Positions 22,650 through 32,485 of a stretch of 64,000 bases of DNA are shown in pieces. Within the stretch, counting starts at the first letter, position 1. Every line of letters starts with the position of its first letter. The DNA is taken from positions 6,280,662 through 6,344,661 of the forward strand of contig NW_024756914.1 in NCBI RefSeq assembly GCF_018991925.1, written 5' to 3'. Source of the DNA: Homarus americanus (lineage: Eukaryota; Arthropoda; Malacostraca; Decapoda; Nephropidae). Under the pieces are notes generated by a model. It worked only from the letters and a program-made list of their open reading frames with translations, ran no database searches and was not told the DNA's origin. The position numbers and the translations under genes are program-made.

Positions 22650-23395
22650 TTTAAAGTATGTTTTTCCGGTGGTTTTTGATGTAATGAACGAATTTGACCT
22701 TCATTTGTGGCGCAAATCAATAGTTTTGAGATAAGCCCCTGGTGAATTAATATAAGTGGACAACCATGGAGTTGTTGATCAATGTGTTGATCCGATGGTT
22801 TAGGAAAATATTCGTCCATTGGCTGTCCTCGGGTTTTGTATGAGGATGTTTTTTTTCGAGATTTTTCAGTGTTTTACTCAAATGTGCCCTTTTCTTTTGT
22901 AAAGTAACGTGTTTTGCCAAAAAAATAACTTCAATTTTAACAAACTGCTAATTTTGCCAATAAAATAGAGGTCAAATTTGAGTAAAACACCATAGTACAC
23001 TAAAAACTAATTCTCATACCAAAGAAACTACCTAACCTAACCTACGAGGAGGAGACGAGTTAGGAGTATAACATCGGGTAAACACGGCAGGAACCTGCGG
23101 ACAGCCAATGGACCAATATTAACCCACTTTTCTTCAATGACGTTTCCCTCACAAATGACTTAAATATAGCAGGGAGATTAGGTAATTTTAAGTAATTTCT
23201 GAGGAAAACGTCGTAGAAGAAACGTGTTTTAACATTGTCTAAACTATTGGAAAAACACATTGCTCAACAAAAAGTCAATGGTTGTCCACTTGTACAAATT
23301 TACCACCCTGCCCCTCAGAAACTAGAGCTATAAGAATCGAGGTAAAAGGTGTCCAAAACGCACAAAAACCCATCGGAAAAGTTTTGGATTTAACC
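22650..23395. repeat. Fold-back (inverted-repeat) element
   Basis: The reverse complement of about 22650-22835 matches about 23090-23395 in order. The shared words are ggacagccaatgga, catggttgtccactt (as atggttgtccactt) and the accaccggaaaa-like end (acccatcggaaaa). The right arm carries an extra stretch of about 130 bp after aatatt. No transposase is inside. This is probably an old MITE or fold-back element. Pieces of the same sequence, such as aaccttcatttctgg, recur at about 23620-23690. Confidence 0.65.
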
Positions 23396-23399
23396 TAAC

Positions 23400-25260
23400 C
23401 AAACTTAAACTAACGTGGGTGTGTACCGCCATGAACAGACATACATAATGAACTTTTAAATATCTCGCTTAAACTTATTTTGTTCCAGAAATGTTATTGA
23501 AGAAAAGTGCCTTAGAATTGTCAAACTTACTGATTGCAATTATAAAATTCCCGAGATTCGTTTAGCGACAAGTGAAATGGCAAAAATAGGTTTTCCCTAG
23601 TGTATTATGTTTTTCGAGCAATTCTAACCTTCATTTCTGGTATAAATGAGCCGTTATGGAGATATGACCTCAGTTACCAGGACGAGTTTGATTTTGTTCA
23701 TTTTTTCCAGATGATGATGTTATTATAGAATTTTAAGAGGCGACATTTGCTAGAAGCTAATACTATACTGTATAATCTGATGTAATATAACCAACCAAAG
23801 CGACTTACCTAACCTTACCTAACTTCCTAGCCGGGGCGTGGAATTGCCATATTAAACAAAGTACTTATTTTGATATGTTGTACCAACGAAAGCAACTTTA
23901 TAGAAACGTCACAGTGTAATTTGTATTTTTGTGGATGCAAGAGTGCGCTCGGACTCGGCAAGTCAGCTATAAACAAACGCGACGCGGCGAATCGGCCAAT
24001 TTTTTGGAGGAGTGTTTACGGTAAATGTAATTATTCGCCACAGAGCATGGAGAGACATCGTTTTAGTGTCGCGTGCTCGGTTTTTCAGTGTTTTTCCCCC
24101 CCATTTCCTCCAACCTTCATTCCTTGTCCATTACAAGTGATTTAAGATCATATAAAAAATGAATAAAAAAGTGTTTTTAATTAAAATAAAAAGTTGTCGC
24201 CTCTTTTAAAATATTATAATAAGAACACCTATGGAAAATATGAACCAAATCGGAAAAACTCTTGCTGGTGGTAGTGGTGTTCTGAGAAAAAAAGAAAAAA
24301 CCTAACCTAACCTTTCCTATCCCTTAACACTTCAAATAATATATTAAGGTTTCTTTATTTAACTGATGATAAATTAAAAAGTTATTTCATTAATGTTTTG
24401 TCAGTGAGTCATTAGCATTTATAGGTCACTAAGGAAGCTGGAATACGTTTAAGAAACTAATTTGCAATCCCAATAGATTTGAACTGTCCTCTGATTGGTC
24501 ACAGCAGATTATGTGAAATTCAAACGAAAGGAATTTAAATATTAAATTGTGCAAAAGTTTTTGCCCGCTAGTGCAATAAGAATCCGTCAATATTGTCGTA
24601 ACTTCGTCTTATTTTGGTCACGTCCACAAAATGTAACCGCGATGCGTCGCGTAAGAAACCGGGTGTGCCGATTCATTTTTTGTGCGTCCGTCACAAAAGG
24701 TTAGATGGGGTTTTCAATTTTGTTTAACCTCTCATGTTGAAAGTGTAATTCAGTTTGGAAGAATGATTGTTGTTGTTGTTTCTAGCGTTAAAGGAAATAA
24801 AGGTCACACGTTTCTATTAGAAAAAGCAAAACAAAATAAAAACACGGAAAATTGTAGTTTCGGCGAAGCGCCGAGGTCAGACTCATTCTAAACACATCAA
24901 AAACTATTGGAAAAACCCTATTTCAACCTAACCTAACCGATTTGAGAAATCAGTTTCTCTATGTGGTATTAAACAAACAAGTGCCTTTGTTATAAGTGTA
25001 CGAAGTTGTTATTCGACCAAATAAACCGTCGGCTATTTGACCGGGACCTGCGAGGATCGTACGCATACCATTTTAATGGGATTGTAGTCGGGATGATTGT
25101 GGGCATTAAACAAGTCATTACACTGTGGTATTATTTAATTGTAGAAGTATCTGTGGGCAAAAGTATTGTTTTATTTTAGATCTCGGTCAAATAATCAGTG
25201 GTTATTGTGCCGAGTACTGGTCAAATAACCCCTGCCTATAATATAATAGTTTTACACTGT
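23400..25260. other. Unassigned AT-rich sequence
   Basis: AT-rich with scattered AACCT runs at 23383-23400, 23808-23822, 24300-24312 and 24926-24938. I see no coding frame above 91 residues, no transposon end and no RNA gene. 23620-23690 resembles part of the fold-back element. Confidence 0.4.
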
Positions 25261-25269
25261 TTTGTATTA

Positions 25270-25445
25270 TAGTATAGCTATTGGTCACATTTCCAGGAAA
25301 CTTCAAGGACCGTACAGACCCGTCCGGTCTCGTCTACGACTCCGTTAACGGAGAAAAGCCGCCGACCCGCGGGAGGCGAGACCGACGTCGTCACTTCACG
25401 TCGCATCGTCGGGTGTACAAGTCGAGTGTATTAGCGTACTTGTAT
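25270..25445. other. CpG-rich islet
   Basis: About 175 bases with many CpG steps (cgtccggtctcgtctacg, ccgacccgcgggaggcg) set in strongly AT-rich DNA. There is no long open frame. Its origin is unknown. Confidence 0.5.
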
Positions 25446-25456
25446 TTAAGTGCAAC

Positions 25457-26285
25457 TGTACAGTAATCCTATAAAAGTGGGCATTTACGTAAATTTGTGT
25501 CTAAAGTCACGTCCCATTGGCGTCGGTGGTACGCGACACGTCAAAAATATGGCCCAGATTCACGTTTTCCATCCCATACCAAATTTTGAATGTGTGTTTA
25601 TTTTGTGTTTTCTTTAAAGTACAGTACAGTATAATATATTAATAACTTTAAGCTTCGTTTTTAAAGCATAATTTCATTTTTTATTAATTATGATACTCTA
25701 CAAATACTGCGCTACTTTTTCTTCTTGTATTATTCAGTTGAGTTAATTAAAGTTTTATTTGCATAGTTTTGAAGAAGACTACAGTACATAGTTTAAATTT
25801 TTACATATCAACAGTGCAGTACTTAATCTTAAGTAATATTTTCAGGCACTTTCTCCATCACTGCCTACAGTGGACCTGATGTGAACTAGAATGAAGTTGG
25901 CTGGACCTCAAGTACTCTGTGGTATTGTATTTAATATTGTTGTGGTACTTTGAATGTTAGGAAAGCTCTACAGGCATTCCCCAGTTTATAAGAATATTAT
26001 GCCTTAAAAACCTATATTAAATCGAATCAATATTCCTATAGACGCGCATTATAAAAGCCAAGATACTTTTCTACAATGAAAAAAGTTCCCCCCAAATTAT
26101 GTACAGTCCCCCAAAAAGTATAGATAGATTTTTTAGCGGTAAAATTTGAAAATCTAGATGAAATACATCGATGTGATCCCCCATTGCGTCGGCATAAATC
26201 GGTACGCCTGCTCACTGTCGGCAACGGCTATAGACGGCGGGTAGCGAGGGAGTCATCGTCGTGTGACATACAACCGTACAGTACA
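25457..26285 (+). repeat. Direct repeat D, copy 1
   Basis: Matches 28026-28905 in order and orientation, from tgtacagtaatcctataaaa through ggcgtcggtggtacgcgac, gaagaagactacagtacat, cattccccagtttataag and ggcgggtagcgagggagtc. Copy 1 lacks an insertion of about 50 bp present in copy 2 near 28457-28510. It has no coding frame. Confidence 0.9.
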
Positions 26286-26365
26286 GTGAACCCTCACTTT
26301 ACGGGGTCAATTGAACCCACGGAGGCCCTCGTAAAGCGAGAAACGCGTAAAGTGAACAACATAAC
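26282..26365 (+). mobile_element. pogo/Tigger-like transposon end
   Basis: The sequence cagtgaaccctcactttacg followed by gaggccctcgtaaagcgag and cgtaaagtgaac resembles the terminal repeats of pogo/Tigger elements, which begin CAGT and contain a short self-complementary core (cactttacg versus cgtaaagtg). A matching opposite end was not found nearby. Family membership is from memory of these ends and is not proven. Confidence 0.6.
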
Positions 26366-26534
26366 ATATGGGATAAAATGAAATAGAGACCGGCTGACCC
26401 CCAAACTCCACTTTTTCCGATACAATACCTATGTTCTAGTAAAAATAACATCTTAATTTTATGATGGTACATGCACACAATTAATACTTAAGAGAAATAC
26501 AGTCGCCAAGTTAATGTCCATTCAAATAATGGAC

Positions 26535-27060
26535 TCAACTCCCTCCCCCTCTTCTCACACTACACTCGCTGGCTCTTCCCTCTCTGAGAAATGTTTGGGG
26601 GAAAACCACTAGATTTTAAGGTGTAGTAATAAATAATACCTTAAACTAAAGTTAGGATAATATAATTGACATTGCTAGATTCCTTGTAAGACCAGGAATA
26701 TTTTGAATATAAATGTCATATATTTTGCACAAAAGATAACATATTTACTCAGAGCCAACAAAATACTTTAAGTAGATCTCAAATTTGTATGTCTAATGCA
26801 AAATCTATGATGTTTATATTCAAAATGATCATCAAATTGTAAGAATTCCAGCAATGTAAATTATATTCTGGCCCGGTAATTTGTATGAATTTTATGAGCT
26901 TCAATATATAAACAAAATATACTTACCGAAATAATATCTGTCAATCAAAATACCCCACCTCCTCCCCTCTTCCCACCTTCTCCCTGGGTCCCTCCCTCCC
27001 TCCCTACCCCTCACCCCCACCTTCCCTCCCTACCAGAGAAATGATTGGGTAATAACAGTA
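26535..27060. repeat. Degenerate long-period tandem repeat E, first cluster
   Basis: A C/T-rich block (ccctccccctcttc), an agaaatg-ttggg word and an AT-rich part containing actaaagttaggataatat occur in order at 26535-26900. The C/T block and agaaatgattggg recur at about 26940-27060. The same units appear again at 30.1-31.7 kb. Confidence 0.65.
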
Positions 27061-27079
27061 TATTTACATTTTTAGTAAT

Positions 27080-27640
27080 AAATTTAGAACCAATCCGTCA
27101 CCGGTTTTGTAAGCTTTAACAAAAACAATGCCGGCAGCCGTGTCGTCTCCTCGTGTGTTATAATATTCCACGTACTATTAATAAATTGTATTGTTAATTT
27201 TGCACACACAAACATTAATTCAATAAAATCAAATTCAGAAACATTAATTAAAATATATATGAACAGTCAATAAGTGTTGCTTTCATATTCTTATGTAAAG
27301 TAATGACGATATGTTTTCACGTGTGCGCACTAACATACTCGATCTCTTTTTTTCTTTACCATTATTGTTAGCTACTTCTATTGTTCCATTTATTAACATT
27401 AAATAACATTACTTATAACAACCATATTAATTTTATTACAGCTACACTCAGGGTCTTATTTTCTTCAGTTTTATACGTAGAACCCGTCAGTCACTGGTTT
27501 TGTAATTGACGAAAACAATGCTGTCTCATTTCCTCGCGTTTTAATATGGAACGTATTATTAATGAATTGTATTGCTCACTTTGCACACACACACATTAAT
27601 TCAATCAAAAAGACTTTCAGTAATAAACAATAATGAATCT
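27080..27640. repeat. Tandem duplication F, two diverged copies
   Basis: About 27080-27240 and 27477-27625 share, in order, ggttttgtaa, aaaacaatgc, cctcg, acgtactattaat or acgtattattaat, gaattgtattg-like words, and tttgcacacacaaacattaattcaat. The spacing is about 397 bp. Noncoding. Confidence 0.7.
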
Positions 27641-27734
27641 TTTGTACATAAAAGAAATGACGCCGTTTACACATTTGTGCACGTCGTCTGAATGTTCGCG
27701 GACCGTTCAAACCCGTCGAAATTCGAGTTTCCGC

Positions 27735-28025
27735 CGTGAAAATGTTTAAATGTGTTGTTTTTTTGTGTTCAAATAGAAAACGTCGAATTAAAAACTCGCG
27801 AAATTTGAGAAGCTTTTGTACGACATTTAACCCTTCAATATGGCTTCAAAGAGACCACGAAGCAGAGAAAGTGGTGCTAGTGCTTCCAAGTGTAAACAGA
27901 AGTCACTATCTATCCAGGAAGAGGGCGAATTTCCACGGTCCGGAAATTTCCACTGTCCGGCACCGGTCAGATCCCTAGGTTGCCTGACTAGAGAGGTACA
28001 ACGTGTAATTGTATTTCAGTACACT
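27735..28025 (+). pseudogene. Truncated pogo/Tigger transposase start
   Basis: An open frame starting at 27840 reads MASKRPRSRESGASASK and then QKSLSIQEE. This resembles the N-terminus of pogo/Tigger transposases, where a basic Ser-rich lead precedes the helix-turn-helix DNA-binding region. After about 28 residues similarity ends abruptly. The frame then reads into unrelated sequence (EFPRSGNFHC and onward) and into repeat D copy 2. The rest of the DNA-binding domain and the whole DDE catalytic domain are missing, so it cannot transpose. Upstream to 27735 is CpG-rich leader. Confidence 0.6.
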
Positions 28026-28905
28026 TGTACAGTAATCCTATAAAAGTGGGCATTTATGTAAATGTTTGTGTGTAAAGTCACGTCCCATTGGCGTCGGTGG
28101 TACGCGACACGTCAAATATGTGGCCCAGATTCACGTTTTCCATCCCATACCAAATTTTGAATGTGTGTTTATTTCGTTTTTCTTTAAAGTACAGTACAGT
28201 ATAATATATTAATAACTTTAAGCTTCGTTTTCAAAACATAATGTCATTGTTTATTAATTATGATAATCTACAAATACTGTGCTACTGTATATACTTTTTT
28301 CTACTTATATGAATCAGTTGAGTTGAGTAAACTTTAATTTGCATAGTTTTGAAGAAGACTACAGTACATAGTTTAAATTTTTACATATCAACAGTGCAGT
28401 ACTTAATCTTAAGTAATATTTTCAGCCACTTTCTCCACCACTGCCTACAGTGGACCTGAACCTTTGGACCTGATGTGAACTAGAATGAAGTTGGCTGGAC
28501 ATAAAGTTAACTGGACCTCAAGTACTCTGTGGTATTGTATTTAATATTGTTGTGGTTCTTTGAATGTTAGGAAAGTTCTACAGGCATTCCCCAGTTTATA
28601 AGAGTACTGTGTCTTATAAAAACCTATGGTAAATGGAATCAATATTCCTATAGACTCACATTATAAAAGCCAAGATACTTTTCTACAATGAAAACAGTTC
28701 CCCCCAAATTATGGCACAGTCCGCCAAAAAGTATCGATTGAATTTTCTAGCGGTAAAATGTGAAATTCTGGGTGAAATACATTGATGTGATCCCCAGTGC
28801 ATCAGCATAAGTTGGTACAGGTACATCCGGTCACTATATCGGCAATAGGTATAGACGGCGGGTAGCGAGGGAGTCGTCCTCGTATGACATACAACCGGAC
28901 AGTAT
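28026..28905 (+). repeat. Direct repeat D, copy 2
   Basis: The second copy of repeat D, 2.57 kb downstream of copy 1 in the same orientation and about 50 bp longer. The two copies bracket the transposon end at 26.3 kb and the transposase start at 27.8 kb, so they may both be parts of one Tigger-like family (inference). Confidence 0.9.
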
Positions 28906-28969
28906 ATGCTTTACTATAACAAGAAATTCATTAAGCTATATTAATGTATGTATCGTGCTGGGTAGAAGC

Positions 28970-29660
28970 AAGGCCCCAACCGAGGATTACAGTAATATCG
29001 GAATATACATGAAACGGAAGAGTTTTGGAACGTCACGAGCGAGACCGAGACGGACCTCGGGGCATACATTTCGCCACCGCGTCGTAGTAACGGTTTCATT
29101 CGTACCGAGATGCACGGTATAGTCGTCGACGACACGTCTGATTTTTGAGGAGTGACTAAGCAAATAGTAGTTGATATTAGAGTGAACAGCTACAGCAATA
29201 TACAATATATCGATCTAAATGGGATCTGCCAAATATTATTGATACGTAAATGGTGTCGGTTTAACGGCGAGATAAGATTTTAAATTGGCGCGTCGCCGGT
29301 CGTTTCGTGGCCGGCGACCCATCGCCATGCCCGAGGGTTTGCTCGCCCCCATTCTGCCGAGTTATCCGAGCGTTACGTATACCCTCGTCGTGAAGGCTAA
29401 TAATAGCACCTCTCGCCCTGTTGTGTCTTTCTCATAATTCGTCGGTTCATTTGACGTAAGATCCCATTAATGACCGGCAGGGCGTCGGCGTCCATTTACG
29501 ACACACAATCCGAATTCGCGTGATATGCTATCCGAATGTTCGGAGGATTTGCATCTTTCAAAAACATATACGGTCGTGCGCCAGTTAACGTCCAACCGAA
29601 CAACGTCCGATAGCGTATACGTCCGTGCCCGCCGCCCCCCCCCCCACCTTCGAAAAAACA
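28970..29660. other. CpG-rich unassigned segment
   Basis: Many CpG steps (cgagcgagaccgagacggac, gtcgtcgacgacacgtc, ggcgcgtcgccggtcg) in a neighbourhood otherwise poor in CpG. The open frames are at most 74 residues and unrecognisable. It ends in a C run at about 29629-29646, just before the LINE scrap. Confidence 0.5.
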
Positions 29661-29663
29661 CAT

Positions 29664-29777
29664 CCGTGACGCCTGCTGGACCACCACTCCAAGACCCCCT
29701 GAAGGAGACACGACGCTCCTCCCCGTACTGGCTAGATATTGTGTGTTAAAGGAATATCATTCCTTAGGCTTTAGTAA
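29664..29777 (+). mobile_element. Scrap of RNase H LINE 3' end
   Basis: Matches 22120-22250 closely: catccgtgacgcctgctgg, accaccactcca and ggctttagtaagc are shared. It lacks about 20 bp of the parent sequence around ttaataattatg. It covers the last residues of the RNase H LINE ORF and its stop, so it is a second, strongly 5'-truncated copy or a duplicated piece. Confidence 0.88.
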
Positions 29778-30117
29778 GCATTTTCCTCCAGGTTGCAATT
29801 TCAAAATCTGTGTCATTACTAAGGAATAACGAAGTCTCTAGTGCACTGCACTCTAAGATTAAGAGGAAATGGACTCGGGCATCCCGAAGTGAGAGAAAAA
29901 GGACTTCTATGATGGGGGAGACAAGCACTCACACATGTCACTCGTACTGAGAGACTTGACACTCACTCACTCACTCACTTTCTTTACAAGTTTTACCCAC
30001 CATTAGTTGTGTACGTTATCTAGTGAATTTAGTCAATATTGTACAGTATAAGTACACTGCAATACAGTAGTCCCTTGGTTAACAATGGACCTAAGTGCAA
30101 ACCTGTACTGTACAAGT

Positions 30118-31700
30118 ACTAAATGATTATGGTACTTAAATTGTTATGTCTATGGCAAATATAGATTGTTTTTACAGATATTCAAATACTATCTTACAAG
30201 TTATATTCACCCAGGTCGTTTGGGTGGCAAATTATGAGAAGAGCTTAGTCACTCTTAAGTAATGATAAATAAACACGCAGGCAGACCTTCAGCGCCAACT
30301 GTCAAATCTTATCTCAAATAAATAAATAAACAAACAAACGCCAGACATTCTGTCACCTCACCCCCCCCCCTCCCCCCGTCTTCCCACCACCCTCGTGTTC
30401 AAGACAAAAGATTGGTGATTTCTTTATGTTTATTTTATATAATATCTCAGACTAAAGTTAGGATAATATAATTTGCATTGCTGAAATCCTTGCAAGACAG
30501 AGATTAATTTGAATATAAGCGTCATATATTTTGCTCAAGATATAAAAAATGTAGTACATTAGTGTACAATACTGTAGTACATTTTATAAAAAAAAATTCT
30601 ACTGTATTTTTGGGTAGATTTACATAAATTTCTTCATTTATTTTCATACATTTACATGCACACACCATACTAAAAGAAACGTAAAAGAAATACTGTAAAT
30701 GACTTTAGTGCAAAGCTGGAGTGCACATGTACTAATTTGATTACGGTACTAAAATTGTTATGTCTAGTGCGAATTACAACATGTTTATATTCAAATAAAT
30801 CAGTATCTTACAAGAATCCCAGCTATGTTAATTATATTTTCCTAGGTCATATCACTGGCATTTTAAAATGAGAGAAGCTTAGTAGGACTTTAATTACAAT
30901 GCAGGAGACAGTAAGCTCAAACTTATCCTCTAGCCCCTCCCTCCATCCCTCCCTCCCTCCCTCCCTCCTCTGCTGAACCAGGGTTTTAGGCTTACAGTTT
31001 TTATCTTACATAATATTTCAAGACTAAAGTTGGGAGATTATAATTTGCATTGCTGGAATCCTTGCAAGACAGTCAATAATTAGAATGTAAACGTCATATA
31101 TTTTGCTCAAGAGATAAAGATTTTTGTACATTAGTGTACAGTACTGTAGTACATTTTATATAAAGTTTTTCAACTGTATTTTTGGGTAGATTTACATAAA
31201 TTTCTTCATTTATTTTCATCCATTTACATGCACACACCATACTAAAAGAAACGTAAAAGAAATAATTGACCTTAGTGCAAAGCTGGAGTTTTCTTCTACT
31301 AATTTGATTTCGGTACTAAAATTGTTATGTCTAGTGCAAATTATAAAATGTTTATATACAAATTAATCAGTATGTTACAAGAATCCCAACAATGTTAATT
31401 ATATTCACCCGGGTCATTTCCTGGCCGGGAAAAAACGCGCCACAGACCAGGGTGCCAACCGTCGGAGAATTTAATTTGCATTGCTAAAATCGTTACAATA
31501 CGGCTAATCGTGTTAATATAAACGTTGTATATTTTGCACAAGCGGTAAAAATTGTAGTCCTTTGTAATAAAAATAGTTACAACTGAAATTTGTATGTGAA
31601 GTATAGCATGTTTATATTAAAATTAATCACAATTTTATAAGAATTCCAGCAATGTTAATTATATTCTTCCAGGTCAGTGTAGTGATATTTCATAAGAGAA
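30118..31700. repeat. Degenerate long-period tandem repeat E, second cluster
   Basis: Partial copies at about 30118-30300, 30350-30860, 30920-31420 and 31460-31690. Each runs ccctccctccc, then actaaagttaggataatata, cattgctgaaatccttgc, catatattttgctcaag, attgttatgtctagtgc, and a close in ttaattatattc. The period is near 570 bp in the clean pair. I see no coding potential. 29780-30118 is AT-rich with nothing recognised. Confidence 0.75.
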
Positions 31701-31749
31701 AACTGAAAGTCACTGTTAAGGACAGATAAATAAGCTCCAGACCTTGGCA

Positions 31750-32480
31750 TCAAGTGTCAAACCGATAATCCCTCATATGTTGCCGTCAATCCGATCACGA
31801 GTAAACGGACCATTTCGCTTCCGATAATTTTAGCAGCGTCGATTTACGAGCGTCTGTTTTAATGGGATACTACAAAAAACAATGTTTTGTAGGAGATGGG
31901 CCGAGGTGCATCCGGGTATATTGGGTCTTTTTAGTATTTTGTGTTTCTCTCGAGTACCAAAGTAAATTGTTCCTTTGAAACAACACTTTAATTCCGTTCG
32001 AATTTGGTTTAAAGCTATTAGCTCTCTAGGAATGCGTCTCGCGTCACATCGACGTCGTACCGTACGTGCATCGGTAACCGATACGTACATTGGACAGGTA
32101 ACACTTTTATGTAAACGTGTCGACAACGAAGAAAGGTCAATTGTAATATTCGACAATGCCGTTGGGGTACCGTTTCTACGTTTAGTAAATAGTCGTGGCG
32201 AATTTTATCACGCGCCTCTGTCGACGGGCATGCCGAGGGCGGTCCATCACCAACCGCTCTCTCGTCTCCGTCTGCGGATGCGGGCCCGCTCGAGATTCGG
32301 CCTCTGTTGCTCAGTTGTACGGCCTGTCGTCGTGCGCGAGAAGTACTCGTTTACTTAGTTTCGCTTGCAGTATATTGCATTTTCTAGCAATAGACTAGTT
32401 ACGACCGTAGAGTAGTTCCATCACGTAGGGTATCCTATCACCGTTGGCCAGGGACACATTCGCGAATGTAGACACACCTC
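31750..32480. other. CpG-rich unassigned segment before the right arm
   Basis: CpG-rich DNA (cgtcgtaccgtacgtgcatc, ggcgaattttatcacgcgcc) with two overlapping open frames: minus 31830-32156 (108 aa) and plus 31975-32358 (127 aa). Neither peptide is recognised, and their mutual overlap argues that at most one is real. The inverted-repeat arm starts immediately after, at 32486. Confidence 0.4.
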
Positions 32481-32485
32481 TGGCT

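Noticed and set aside
25457..28905. Reading D1 and D2 as LTRs of a retrotransposon
   Set aside because: There is no primer-binding site, polypurine tract, gag/pol sequence or flanking target duplication, and the sequence between them has pogo/Tigger-like parts.
31830..32358. Overlapping 108- and 127-residue frames on opposite strands
   Set aside because: Neither is recognised, they overlap each other, and CpG-rich composition alone lowers stop frequency. An endogenous viral origin was considered but nothing in the sequence supports it.
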